Source: Dichetophora obliterata (lineage: Eukaryota > Arthropoda > Insecta > Diptera > Sciomyzidae). Taken from it: a stretch of DNA of 64,000 nt. The notes beneath the pieces were generated by a model. The model saw only the letters and a program-made list of their open reading frames with translations. It searched no databases and was not told the DNA's origin. The translations under genes were made by a program, and so were the position numbers. Where the stretch lies: assembly GCA_963920525.1 (NCBI GenBank), contig OY986438.1, positions 51,363,253 through 51,427,252 on the forward strand. The letters are read 5' to 3'. This document shows positions 1 through 11,012 of this stretch, one piece after another (position 1 is the first letter of the stretch; every line of letters begins with the position of its first letter).

Positions 1-545
1 TATATGCATTTTTTCTTGTGTGCGATTAAGGCTGTAGACGATTGCTACTCGAGTGGCAAAAACTGACGAATGGTCTCATGCAAATCTCTGGTGCGTACAC
101 TTCAAACAACAACCACCTTTACTACTGGAAGTACTCATGCTACTGAAAGTAACTTAAAGTACAATGTTTGAAGAGTCTAAATAGTTTAAGTCAAAGTCAT
201 CGAACGTAATAGTACTGTCAAATACTCTTCAACATCAAAAAAATAGTTATAAATCATACCAAATCGTAACAAATGAGCTATGAGTTGTTTAACTGCGCTC
301 TGTACTTGTCGTTGAAAGAAGAGTTGAAGGGTTGCCATCAGATTGTTTTAAATGAAATATGAAATAATTAGCTTACATTTACTTCAATTGCGGAAGACAA
401 ATTTTTATGTAATTTCGCGTACGTTTTACGCAGTAGTGCAAAAAATAAAATGAAAGAGCTGGTATATAAAGTGAACTTCTCTGAAATATTTAAAAAAAAA
501 GACTTATAGTCATTTCCGCTAAAAGTTCTACTGCGACTAAAAAAT
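1..545. other. AT-rich stretch without recognised gene
   Basis: No motif, repeat or convincing coding pattern was recognised. Short open frames here have the composition of random AT-rich DNA. Confidence 0.5.
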
Positions 546-1242
546 TTAAGGGGACAGTACACACCTGGACTTTTCAAAAACTACATTTTTAAAATGCAAA
601 TTTTTTAAGGAACAAGGTATCTTATTGAAACTTTGCATATGTATTAAAATAGTATACAAACATTTTTTTTTGGATTTTTCCAGGGTGCTTTTTGGCTGCT
701 GCAAGTTTTTTAAAATAACATCAAAAAATAACCGCGGGCGTGATTTTGGCTTACTGGAACGTCTGAAAAAAAAAAATAAAAAAGGGGTTTTAATCAGCAT
801 CAAAGCCGTTATTGATTAAACTAAAAGAATTTTTTTGACAAAAAGTGACAAAATGGCGGCGTGCTTTCGAAATTAGCCGATTTTTTTTGACCAAAAAATC
901 CCTTGAAAACCAAAAATACTTTACAGATCTTTTTATCCGTAGTTTAATCTATAGACTTATATGTGTACAATAACATTAAAATTTCAGAACGATCAGTGAA
1001 GTAGTTTTTTTTATCACTACCGCCAACTCAAAAAAATGTGATTTCCCGAAAAAGCGATTTAAAGTTTTTAACACCGATTATACGGCCTTGACGCTCTGCG
1101 CTTAAAACCTTCGCCATTGAACATAGAAATTAATATCTAATTTTATATCATTAAAAATAGATTCTTTGAGGTCTTTTGAACAAAAATCAGTCATAAAAAA
1201 ATTTTAATTTTTTGAAAATTCATGTGTGTACTGCACCTTTAA
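546..1242. mobile_element. TTAA-flanked inverted-repeat element (piggyBac-type MITE candidate)
   Basis: TTAA occurs at 546-549 and again at 1239-1242. Just inside, the left end reads GGGGACAGTACACACCTG and the reverse complement of the right end reads AGGTGCAGTACACACATG, so about 14 of 18 bases match, and the similarity runs on into TTTTCAAAAA. The 689-bp body is AT-rich and non-coding. TTAA duplication is the signature of piggyBac insertion, so a non-autonomous piggyBac relative is the best guess. A TA-inserting Tc1/mariner MITE is the alternative. The ends differ from those of the piggyBac at 31 kb. Confidence 0.55.
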
Positions 1243-1574
1243 TGTTACTTAAAATTCTTTGAAACCTCCGTAATAAAAAAATAATTTAAATTTATATCAG
1301 CACTGAGAGCTGATCTCAATTTGAATTTTAAAAAATAACAGCAAACATGACAATGAATGGCAGCAAAAGTTTAAAAATAGTGACAAAAGCTGAAAAATTT
1401 TAACGAAAGTTGAAATTTTATGAGTTTAGTAAATGCTCGTGTAATACAAAGTTAAATTCAATTTTTTTTGTTTTCGAATGTAACAGATCTGAATTACACT
1501 TTATATGTTTTTCTAGTTCAATTAAGTAAATAAATCTATAAAATATTGGTACTTGTTTAAAGGGAAAAATATGC

Positions 1575-1630
1575 CACGTAACGTATATCACGTAACGTAT
1601 ATCACGTAACGTATATCACGTAACGTATCA
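1575..1630. repeat. 14-bp tandem repeat, four units
   Basis: The unit CACGTAACGTATAT repeats at 1575, 1589, 1603 and 1617; the last unit ends in CA instead of AT. Each unit contains two ACGT cores. Flanks are AT-rich and gene-free. Confidence 0.9.
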
Positions 1631-2836
1631 TATTACGGTTTGTATAAAAATAATTAAAAAGATTTTTCAACAAAGCAATTATGAATATGTAGCAACATTA
1701 TTCCAGATTATATAAAAAAAACTTTCATAAAAAACTCGTGCAGAATTCGCAGATTTTTTCATATGTTAATGCAGAAAAAAACCACTTCTATTATTTGAAA
1801 TGTAATGTATTATTTTTGGTGGTTTTTAAGCCAAATTTTGACAACTCCTAGCTTTTACAACTTGTGTAGTTAATAAACTATTGAAAAATTGAAATAATAA
1901 AACTGTAAGTTTAACTTTTTCTTGTTTTTCCACTCATAAAAGTAGTACGAAATTCACGTGCTTAGCCACGGAAATGCCCATATACCATTTAATTTGTTGT
2001 TTATTTATTGACATTAAACAAAAAAAGGAAAAGAATTATACTTACTTATGTACATAAATCAATAACATTTCTTCAGGATTAAAAGATTAAAATAAAAAAC
2101 ATTAAAGTATGATTTAAACTATCAAACATTTAGAATTTGTATTTAAATCATGTAAGGTTAAAATAATAAAAAACATAAATAAAATAAATTTTGCGCTACA
2201 AATTTTATAAATAAACAGAAAGAATGCTCCTACGATAAAGATATTTTTTATGCTTGGTTAGTTTCAGTAATAAAACAGCATAACAAGAATGCAAAAATAA
2301 AGAAAAACTCGATAAAAACTATTACGACCACCTTTACTTATGGAGATCTTTACAGCGTTCACATTCTAATGAAATTCCTTTGTAGAAGTATTATCTGTCG
2401 ATGATACCGAATTTGTATAAATCCGAGAGTTTAAATATTTTATTAATTTCCACTGCTCAAAGCACTATGCGGCGTCTAAAAAAAGAAATGTGGCATACGT
2501 CAATAAATTCTTTTATTCGTTCTCAACAATCGTTGAAGCGGGGTACATTTGTCACTTTTTGTTTTTTGTTTACTATCACGAGCAAAACCACAACAGCATA
2601 TAATGTTTTGTGTTCTTTAAACACAGTGTTACTGTTCTGTTCCGATCTTTCTCTTCTGAACTTTAAATTAGTTCAATAATAACATGAATCAAACACAACT
2701 TCTTTATTTGCTTCAAAGCTGGCAACCCTGAAAAAGCTATGTTCATTCGTTTAAACTTTTAAGTACTCACACTTGAACATGTTTACTCACTTGTACGTAC
2801 GACGAAGAGTCAGAGCTTCCCAGTGGGCAATTCCAG
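1631..2836. other. AT-rich stretch without recognised gene
   Basis: No coding pattern was recognised. A short motif near 2110-2155 (AACTATCAAACATTTA followed by AATTTG and ATTTAAAT) recurs near 41703-41735 and in part near 41665, so a fragment of a dispersed repeat is present. Confidence 0.45.
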
Positions 2837-3142
2837 GTCCCGGTTTATACTCGTCAAGACTTGACGGTCAAGTCTTGCGTTCGGTGGTGCGGGAATCGTA
2901 ACAAAAGGGAAAGAAAAAGATTGACCGTACCGTCAATTCTTGGGCAATTCGTTTTGTGTTCGTTCGTTGTCCCGCTATTTTCAATTTTATTTCGTCGTCA
3001 TCAGTACAAACTTGTGAAGGAAAAGGGAGGAGTGAAAGAAACAATTGACCGTCAACTCTTGACGAGTGTAAATTGAATCGTCAAGTTTAAAAGAGAATAT
3101 GCAAAACTTGAACGTCAAGTCTTGACGAGTATAAGCCGGGAC
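2837..3142. mobile_element. TIR MITE, copy 1 (GTCCCGG ends)
   Basis: A 306-bp element whose ends are inverted repeats of about 30 bp: GTCCCGGTTTATACTCGTCA at the left, and the reverse complement GTCCCGGCTTATACTCGTCA at the right, both continuing AGACTTGACG. The trinucleotide CAG lies directly outside both ends (2834-2836 and 3143-3145), compatible with a 3-bp target duplication as in PIF/Harbinger. A second, closely related copy lies at 53043-53315. Sub-terminal copies of the motif TTGACCGT also occur inside. There is no coding capacity; short frames across it are artefacts. Confidence 0.85.
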
Positions 3143-3464
3143 CAGGAGTCCGAAGGCCTGCGTTAGGTTTTGAAAGGCCTTCCACACTCAATGCAAACAC
3201 CGTTTTATTGCTTGTATGAAATGGGAAAATTTGTCAGGCCTTCCGCTCTCCTTGCTCAAAAGAGACCTAACAGAAGCGCTCTTTCGAGCAGTCACGTTAG
3301 AAGGAAAAGCAATATAAATATCAACTTTAAATAAAAAAAGACTAACAATTTCAGATTTGAACCATGGTACTCTCATGTGGCGGTCCGACATCTTACCCAC
3401 TCGTCTATCGTGGTTGTTTAGAATCAATGGCTTATTTTGCATCAATACAAATGAAAGTAAGCTT

Positions 3465-3810
3465 TCGGGAGCCCGGGTACGAGACCCAACACGGAAAAAA
3501 ATTTGTTTGATGTTTTTTTTTAAATCTACATTTTTTTACAAACTGCTATGTGCATTTAAAATTTTTTTTAAATTTTTTTATAAATTTTCTTCATACAAAA
3601 ATATAAGAAAAGACTTGGAGTTTTCCATATAAATATCTTTACATAATATAATATGTAATGTGTTTGTTTTCAGGAGTCAGGTTTCGAGACCCAACTCGAA
3701 CAAAAAAAAATTTTTTTTGTTGTTATTTTTTTAAATCTACATTTTTTACAAACTGTTTTGATTATTTAATTTTTTTTTGTAAATTTTTTCATTTAAAATC
3801 ATGAAAAGAA
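3465..3810. repeat. Direct repeat of about 140-170 bp, two units
   Basis: A block starting near 3467 (GGGAGCCCGGGTACGAGACC, then A/T runs and TTTAAATCTACATTTTTT) is repeated from about 3672 (GGAGTCAGGTTTCGAGACCC, then the same A/T-rich body with TTTTTACAAACTG). Each unit starts with a pol III B-box-like GGT(T)TCGAGACC. No tRNA fold or A box was found, so a SINE origin is only a possibility. Confidence 0.55.
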
Positions 3811-4581
3811 TCAGAACCTTCAAAAGGTAGGCCTTACAAAAGTACTCATCAATGCAGTGATCATGGAAGGTGTATCGACGCCAATAATAGCAGTCCTTCT
3901 TTGCATGCCTTCTTTTGCGGAGCACTCGCTAAAATGCCCACTAAGTTGAAGCATACTCAAGTATTGAAATTAATTCTTGAGCTATCAGTATTCCAACTTT
4001 TTTGGAGATTATGAATAGCTATACACGAAATCTGCTCGTCGTCTCTGCTTATAGCTACTTGCTGCAGATCTCTAATTGGAACCACTCTTTTTTTGATAAA
4101 TAAATAAAATTTCAAAAACATATGTTATTTGACTTTATATTATTCTCAACGCGCGAATATTGCTTGTACAAAAATTTGTTTCAAAAATTACATTACCTCA
4201 TAAAATGCCGGAATTTAAAATAATGCTCATCAATATTTGTGGATTGAAATAGCTTTAGAAATATATTTCGTAAATTTGTTTGCTTTTTTAAACCCTTTAT
4301 AACGCATTAATCGCGATATATTTGAGACACAAACGTTATTAAAAGAAGATTTAAATATTTCAAAATAAGCTGCAGCGTTTTTTTAGCTCAAAAAGTTCAT
4401 TGCAGTTAAAATAGTAGAAACCCTTAGTTAAATAATCACAACTTCGTAACTTAAAAATGAAAGGATTGAGCAAAAGACGTTCGTTTTCAAAAAATTCATA
4501 AAAAATCTACATGAAGCCTGCCTGAGAGATCGAGAAAGCTCATTCAGAAATGTCATATTTAATACTGAAAGAAAGAAAAAC
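3811..4581. other. AT-rich stretch without recognised gene
   Basis: Nothing recognised on either strand. Confidence 0.45.
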
Positions 4582-5048
4582 TTAATCTAAAATTTTATTT
4601 AAGCTGTTAACAAAGGAATCAATCTGTAATAAATCCATACTAAGTAGATTATCAATAAAATTAGTCTCGGTCGGAAAATTAATATTAGTAGGTATTAGCA
4701 CATTATCGAAACAAGCCCATACAATCTTACTTAAATTAAAATCACCAAGAACACATACATACATACATGATTAATATTATCTAACTCTGAAAAAAGAAAT
4801 AAAATGTTAACGGCATGTGCTGCAGAAATATCATCCGAACTGTTAGACGGGGTTTAGAAAACAATGATATAAAGAGATACCAACAGACCATAAATTAATA
4901 TAGCAAAGTGGTCAAGTAGAAAGTCTACCTTTTGAAGCATACATGTAGAGCAACGTAAAGAGCGTTTAACGACTACTAACACTCCACCACCACGCCTACA
5001 AAAGTTTTCTGGAGAGTGTTCCAGTGATGTTTGGTGTCGATTGGACAA
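4582..5048 (-). pseudogene. LINE endonuclease (EEP domain) fragment
   Basis: Read on the minus strand, two overlapping frames carry hallmarks of the endonuclease/exonuclease/phosphatase domain that nicks target DNA in CR1/Jockey-group LINEs. The upstream part (about 5048-4854) has RRGGGVLVVVKRSL, equal to the usual RGGGV(L/A)I segment. The downstream part (4764-4582) has VLGDFNLSKIVW, equal to the GDFN metal-binding motif. The rest of ORF2, including reverse transcriptase, is absent, so this is a truncated, frameshifted relic. It resembles the EEP of the fuller LINE at 14-17.7 kb. The plus-strand Helitron-like repeat starts directly beside it. Confidence 0.75.
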
Positions 5049-5870
5049 GGGGCGTGGTACCTCCTATACCAGTCAAATTTCAGACGGTTGTGATCATAAA
5101 AAACCAAAATTTGTCGGCACCTGTACAAAAAACGGGTAGGGTCGCTCTGTTTCTACGCCCACTTTTTCGAAAACATGATAAATCTAGAGTTTTACACGGT
5201 TTTGTTGTGAAACTTGGTATATAGGTGCTTCAAGTAGCGGTCACTATGTATATAAATTTTGCCACACCCACTTTTACCGCCCACAAATCAATAAAAAAAT
5301 TTTATATTGGATGGTTTTTATCGTGTAATACTAAAATTTGGTAATTTAGTTCATGTCTGAACCGATTTTCATGAAACTTTAGGAAGTTATTAAACACATA
5401 CCAAGGAGGGTTTTTTATTAGAAAAGGGGCATGACACCTCCCATACTGTTCAAATTTTCGATACAGAATAGCTTTGGAATTATAGGTACACAGCCTCAAA
5501 ATTCGGTATTCGGCCACAATTTACACGTGCCGTTCTAGTGATAACATTTCATGGGCGTTAAACAAGGACCCAAATTTGTGATATCTAGCAGCTTTGGAGT
5601 TAGAGGTCATAGAGCCTCGGATTTCAGAATTCAATCTCAATTTACACATGTAGTTTTACTGATAACATTGAATGGCATTGTACAAGGGGCGTGGCACCCA
5701 AATTTTAGAAATTGAATAGCTTTTAAGTTATAGGTCACACAGCCACGGAATTCTGTATTCGACTACAATTAACGCATGCAATGTCACTGATAATATTTAT
5801 GGGCGTTTAACGACGTGGGCGTGGAGGCAACGCATCGGGTTTCAGCTCGTACCTGATAAATCGAGGAGCC
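5036..5870 (+). repeat. Helitron-like repeat, 3' part
   Basis: Degenerate units share phrases with the large array at 47.8-51.1 kb: GGCGTGGTACCTCC, ATGGGCGTT, AATAGCTTTGGAATTATAGG and GGTATTCGGCCACAATTTACA. Unit spacing is about 125 bp. It ends with GCAACGCATCGGGTTTCAGC, matching the end of the array (GCAACGCGCCGGGTTTCAGC at about 51092-51111), so both copies share a 3' terminus. The 5' terminal TCTATATATATAAAA motif is absent, so the copy looks 5'-truncated. Assignment to Helitrons is inference from the terminal style. Confidence 0.6.
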
Positions 5871-6300
5871 GGTGAATTCCAAAAGTTTGATGTCATAATA
5901 ACGGAATTTTTTTATTATTAAGACGAATATATTCATATTACAAATCTATGTTAAAAAATTACATATTTTAATAAGAAATTTAAAAAAATGTTACCCAAAG
6001 TTCTGTATAACCCTGTTATGCAGAGCTTATTTTAAAGCCGATATTAAAAAAAAAACCATTCAAATTTATGCTATCATAAATATTACCGTTTGCAGAAGGT
6101 AATTCAAATTATATTTCGATTTCGATTTATTTAGATTAAGAGTTAGTACAGTGAGATCTTAAATGGTCTTTTAACGTACAACAGTTAAAAACATGAATAG
6201 TCAACTAATATAAACTAATTTTTTTAATATTTATACCACTTTTTCATTAAGAATCAAACACAATTATTTGTATATTTTGCACTTAAAGATACTACACGGT
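5871..6300. other. AT-rich stretch without recognised gene
   Basis: Nothing recognised. Confidence 0.45.
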
Positions 6301-6464
6301 AAGGAATCTTGTACTAAAATTGAAACTTTTCTGTACTACATATAAGTCTACACCAGCTTTGGTTTCAAATCTAGTATTTACAAAATACTAAAAAATGGTT
6401 TTAATACAGCTTTGGTTTCAAATTTAGTACAAGCTTGGATTCAAATATTTAAAAAAAAAAATAA

Positions 6465-6537
6465 CAAACAACGCGAGATTCGATCACACGACATTAAGTT
6501 TGTAAACTCACTAATCTAACCACAGAGCTACTGGCTT
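6465..6537 (-). repeat. tRNA-like sequence (SINE head candidate)
   Basis: On the minus strand this 73-nt segment has a pol III A box (TAGCTCTGTGGTTAGA) and a B box (GATCGAATC) at normal tRNA spacing. It also has a partial acceptor pairing, a T-arm with GTGTG pairing to CTCGC, and a 7-nt anticodon-like loop TTTACAA. Stems hold several mismatches, so a functional tRNA is unlikely. A decayed tRNA-derived SINE head is the better reading. It is unrelated in detail to the SINE at 23.97 and 44.93 kb. Confidence 0.5.
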
Positions 6538-6651
6538 ATACATAAAAAGCGTGATAAACAAACATATGAACCGAGTCGCCTAATATTGAGTCGCAGCATT
6601 GCCAGGCCAACTTTTTACGAGTCTTACTGCTTTATTCTGTATAACGATAAT

Positions 6652-6741
6652 GCACACCAACGACAAGCAAGACACGAGAAGCAATACTTTTATCTATACG
6701 AAATTCTATTGCTTCTCGTGTCTTACTTGTCGTTGGTGTGC
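6652..6741. repeat. Near-perfect 35-bp inverted repeat (hairpin)
   Basis: GCACACCAACGACAAGCAAG continuing to GAAGCAATA (6652-6686) is mirrored at 6707-6741 with one mismatch, leaving a 20-nt loop. The arms are GC-richer than their surroundings. No poly-T or other RNA-gene signal was recognised next to it. Confidence 0.9.
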
Positions 6742-6910
6742 TGCTTCGTGATACAAAATAATGCACTTAATCCACATTTAGTATCCACATGTACTAGAAT
6801 TTAGTATTATTTGTATTAAAAACAAAAAGTAATACAGAGTTGTATTTAAATTGAAACCAAAAAGACTAAAATTGAAACCAAAAAGCTAAAATTTAAACCA
6901 AAATTCCATT

Positions 6911-7520
6911 TTGTTTGAATTAAAAAAGAAGGAATTGAGTTGAAAAGTTACTTGTGTTAGAAGAGTTGCATTGAACAAATATTTCGTTGTTAGTTTTAAG
7001 AGAATAGTCTTAACATCAAGACTGTCCCTTTTGTTTTCCAAAGAAATGTTAAAACATTTTAAGAAAATAATATTGCACTTGCAGCAAAAAATTTCTTTTT
7101 TAAATGCTTCAACAGATGTTTAACTGTAACAGGAACAACTATATAGTCAATTTTTCTAAACTTAAATTCTAAAATCGAGAATTATTTTCTTAACATAACA
7201 AGTTTATAATTGTAACAACAAAAACTCTAATGAATTCTTGAAGTGCTAAATAATGTGGTTTTTACTGCTTTTTTTCTCGGTTTTCATATCTTTTTTAAAA
7301 GTTTTAAAATAAGGATTAAGAAAATCTTATTTATTTTAAAGTCATCAGGGAAATTCAGACGATACAGACTTACTTTTAGCGTAAAGGTGATATGAACATA
7401 CGTATTTTTGCAATTGTATCAAAATACTTTTTGAAATGCTTAAACATACCTAAAATTTTTTTTAGAAACTTTGAAGTTTCACTCTTAAATGGTTATTTCT
7501 TCAAAGAGGACAACAGGGAA
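6911..7520. other. AT-rich stretch without recognised gene
   Basis: Nothing recognised apart from short random frames. Confidence 0.4.
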
Positions 7521-8300
7521 TACAACAGAGGCGAAGTCACCGAAAAGAAGGTGTGCACATCATCACGTGAGTTGCAAATAGTCTCAAAATCATTGAGAGC
7601 ACTTCCTTCGATTGCCGCAACATAAGGACACGGAAATGCTCAGGCCAACGATAGCGCTGATAAGATACACCTACTGCATGGCAGAAAGCAGTTACATCGG
7701 AAGCAGCGGATGTGCAAACAGTAGTCGTGACAGCAGCAGCAGGAGCAGACGGTTGACGGCAGATAATAAATTTGTATGCTCCTGATGGTAGCTCCACTTT
7801 CTTTGCTTGTACGTGACCCGAATAACGCATTTGTCAACTACTCGCATCTTTGCGAATGGAATTTTGAATTTGATGCTGGCGCACAATCAGAAAACATTTT
7901 TTTTTCTTTTCCAACAATGGGCAGAGAGTACTCCTTGTGTGGGTGCCTCACATGTCCGTGGGTTACCGAAGTTCAACAGTAAAATCAAAAGGAAAAAAAA
8001 AACGCCGAAATTCCTGATAGTAAACGAACGAAATGGAAAGATTGGTATCTACGAGATTGATGTGAGCAAGCCAGCGGATGTGGAGAAGTTGTGGGTTGAA
8101 TATGTTTTTGGAAATGACGATGCGCCACTTAAAATTGATGTTGTTGTTTGTTCAGTGGTATTCTTTTCTTGTTTGTTTGTTTCATTTCGCGCACGGTGCC
8201 ATAGCGTCATCGTTCAACTACGTACTTACCTATCCGCATCCTGTGTGAAATCAACTTCTTGTGCTGCTGTCTATCTATCCTTTGGTATGAATAAAGTCTA
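7521..8300 (+). pseudogene. GC-richer island with exon-like coding, weak SDR resemblance
   Basis: This island has visibly higher GC than the flanks. On the plus strand, about 7980-8155 reads as a protein-like stretch with many G/C-ending codons (CTG, GTG, GAG, AAG). It contains DVSKPADVEKL and, 18 residues later, KIDVVVCS. That spacing resembles the segment between the second Rossmann strand and the IDVLVNNAG strand of short-chain dehydrogenases (SDR), with about five extra residues. The glycine-rich nucleotide loop and the YxxxK motif were not found. No clear start or splice borders could be fixed; the frame runs on open to 8406 but with random-looking composition after 8160. A minus-strand frame at 7537-7830 is also open but unrecognised. 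It could be an exon, a pseudogene fragment or an unknown element; function is unproven. Confidence 0.3.
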
Positions 8301-8406
8301 CCCTGCGGTTGTGCATCAGTTGAACTATAGAGTTTTTAATGGAAAAATTTCCAAAAGCTTGAGCGGACTTTATGGTTGTAATAATTTGGATTTTTATCTT
8401 ATGTAG

Positions 8407-8920
8407 TTAGCATTTTAGCGTAGTTTCAGATAAACTGGCATTATTTTTTAAAACCTTTTAAAAAATTTACAGCACTGGAAGATAAGAACTGTGCTTTTTA
8501 TGTATTGGTTTAATGGTTAGTTGTAAATTAATAGAAGTAAATTTTTAATTTAGGTAAAAAGTTCAATAAGAAATAGGAATAATCCGTAAAGATCAACTTA
8601 AAGGAGTTAAAAAGGGGGAGAAAGTATTGTTGGGTTAAATATACATTTATTGTGGATTGTGAACTGTGGATTATTGAGTTGAATTTATTAAATTAAAATA
8701 AAATGTTATAACATAACTAACTTTTTAAGGAAAATATCTAAACTAAATATATTTGATTTTTTTTAACTCGGCCACTTTTGAATTTAAGTTTTATACTGTT
8801 TATACTGAATATTTAAGCATTATTTTTAATACTCTTTTTACATATTTTTTTTTTTATTTTTAAAAATTTTAAAAATTTTATACTCGATTTATTTCTTGTA
8901 TAATCTTGTAGTTAATATTA
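8407..8920. other. AT-rich stretch without recognised gene
   Basis: Nothing recognised. Confidence 0.45.
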
Positions 8921-9258
8921 ATATTAATCAGGCGCGGATTAAGGGGGGAGTTAAGAGGGTTTTAATTAAAAAAAAAAACACATCGAATTTTTCGCCCCAT
9001 CGCATAGGGGCGTCAACCGTTCGTAGATGTGTCTATTGTTAATGCACTGAATTCTGTTCCTCTTTTTGTTAATGTTTTTTTTTGCGATATAGCGCCTTTA
9101 GCTGTTAATAGTTATCATACAGTCGCAACCTGAAGTCACAAAACCACAGCATTTTCGGATCAAATATAGCCAAACACCGCACAGTGAGCTTTAATATAAA
9201 AAAATTATTCACAGTTTCGATAGTATCGTAAGTGTAGACGTAGAATTTTTTTTCAGTA

Positions 9259-10115
9259 ATGGAGAAAAATTCTAGTTTATTGATTCATTTCAACAAACGA
9301 GACGATGTTGCATTCGTGATTTCGACCCGAACCAAACCAACAAGCGTAACAACCAGTGATGTAGCTCGTATGTTGTGAAAAATCCCGATCCCGATCGACG
9401 AAAAACCTGAACCTGTTGCTTCAGAAAATCGATTGTTATTTGAGCACCTCGAGTATTCAACCAATTTGTTCGCAGAAATAAGTGAAGTGCCTTAAAATTC
9501 GGAGTCGAAATTTCACAAAATCTTTATCAGGGCCACAGAAATAGCTGAAGCAGTCAATGTGAAACTGGAAGCTCCTAGTCATGCTCGACAGCAGCTAAGC
9601 CGCGATAATTACGAAGGCGATGCGGAATCGTATTTTCGGCAATCTTCATTCCATTTTTGGATCATTTCTTGAGTCAATTGCAATCAAGATTTCTGGACCA
9701 TGGTGAATTACTGTCGAAAATTTAAAATATCTTACCAACAAACTGCACAGAACTCAATGCAGAGGAAAATCGTAAAACGATGCAAGCTTTCAATGGCCGA
9801 AAGATATTGTGGGAGAATTCGTCGCTTACTTTGCGATGTGGCAAATGTGAAAATATAATAAAAGAAAATCTTTGATGTACGCCCTCAATATTCACAACTT
9901 ATATGAACTCCGTATTTTTGCAGACACTGTTCAAAGTTTCCAAAAGAAAAATGAGCGATATAATTTATTGATGCTCTCAACAACTGCAAGAAGCAATTCT
10001 ACCCATCAATACATCGGTTCCTACAAATTTGCGCAGCCATTCCGATTTCAGTGGCTTCAAGCGAATACTGATTAAACGGGTTGGCGTTGTTGAACGTGCG
10101 AACGTAACGTGGAAG
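9259..10115 (+). pseudogene. hAT transposase remnant (DUF4371/ZMYM1-like type)
   Basis: An ATG at 9259 opens a frame readable to 9672 with two internal stops (9376, 9493). It contains RATEIAEAVNVKLEAPSHAR then RQQLSRDNYEGDAESYFRQS, matching the usual P....RQ..R.N.....E.YYR segment. A frameshift near 9640 leads to IPFLDHFLSQLQSRFLDHGE, typical of TTF-type hAT transposases just before the catalytic region. The catalytic middle is missing. From about 9970, another frame shows NNCKKQFYPSIHRFLQICAA and IPISVASSERI, the C-terminal dimerisation domain (lPvS.asSER). The protein would have acted in the nucleus as a transposase. Usual length is 600-800 residues, whereas less than 290 codons remain, so it is dead. 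The 5' leader (about 9211-9280) recurs at 39282-39345. Confidence 0.75.
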
Positions 10116-10804
10116 TACAGTTGGAAGTAAGTTGGGTATCACATCTAAGAATTTCATACAAATCCAACCAATTTTAGTACTCAAAATAGTTCAAACTAGA
10201 GATGGGCGTGTGCCGTGCTTTTTCCGTGCCTAAAAAAATAATTTCGTGCGTTTTTATTTCATCGAAACTCATATATAATTTGAATAAAACTAATATGAAT
10301 AATAAAAACACATTCTAATGTGTTAATAATTTCAATATTTTTAAATTGAAACATACATTTTAAACATATGATTAACTTTTTGAAAGCTACTTTGCAAAGT
10401 TTTAAATCGTGCTTTTTCGTGCGTGTGCGTGTAAGCACGAAAATTAAATAATTTTAAGACAAACATACAAAGATTTTTACTTGAAAATATAGATTCGCTT
10501 CTTCTGTTTAGAAATACTAAATAAGTTTCAATAAATTCAATTATATATTTTTTAGATTTAGAACAAGAATTATAATTAATTAGAGATCGATTTCTTTCCT
10601 TTTGTTTTTTATTTTTGAATTGATGATGCTTTTTATACATAAATATAAATGTTTTATTTGATGCTTTATATAAATAAATAAAGTATTTTACTAAGCTTTC
10701 AATGAAACTCCCAGTTAATCCTCCACAAAGCAATTTTTGAGCTGAGTCATTTAGTAGTAAATTGTTTATTATATTAAAATGTACTTAAGAAGGTAAGAAT
10801 TATT

Positions 10805-11012
10805 CAGCCCGATTCTAAATAATTGTTCCCGGAGAATCGGAAAAGGAAGTTTTAATTTTTAAGATAAAGTTAAAGAAAATATTGGAAATTTGTAATGCAA
10901 AAATGTTCATCAACCGTCAATATTCATGAGTGTAAAAAAAATGTGAAGCTGCTATCTTAAAAATGAAAACTCCCTTTTCCGATTCCCCGGGGAAAATTAT
11001 TCAGAATCAATT
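10805..11012. mobile_element. Foldback MITE nested in the hAT element
   Basis: The left arm (10809-10866, GATTCTAAATAATTGTTCCC, then GGAGAATCGGAAAAGG and TTTTTAAGATA) is mirrored on the right (10953-11010, TATCTTAAAAATGAAAACTC, then CCTTTTCCGATTCC and GAATC). Arms of about 57 bp surround about 87 bp of AT-rich spacer. It lies just inside the right end of the hAT. Confidence 0.75.

Larger units (their letters stand above)
6310..6910. mobile_element. Foldback-like composite element
   Basis: TTTGGTTTCAAAT occurs twice on the left (near 6358 and 6410), and its inverse, TTGAAACCAAAA, twice on the right (near 6851 and 6871). In between lie a minus-strand tRNA-like sequence (6465-6537) and a near-perfect 35-bp hairpin (6652-6741). 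The nested inverted arrangement suggests a foldback transposon or a MITE with an inserted SINE. Ends and target duplication could not be fixed. Confidence 0.45.

Noticed and set aside
2861..3187. Short frames across the GTCCCGG MITE
   Set aside because: They follow the terminal repeats and are not shared in frame with the second copy.
3465..3810. SINE pair based on GGTTTCGAGACC
   Set aside because: A B-box-like word is present but no A box at the right distance and no tRNA fold, so it is reported only as a direct repeat.
10341..10733. 130-codon minus-strand open frame
   Set aside because: Its composition is Lys/Phe/Asn-rich AT noise, it lies inside the hAT element and shows no family motif.
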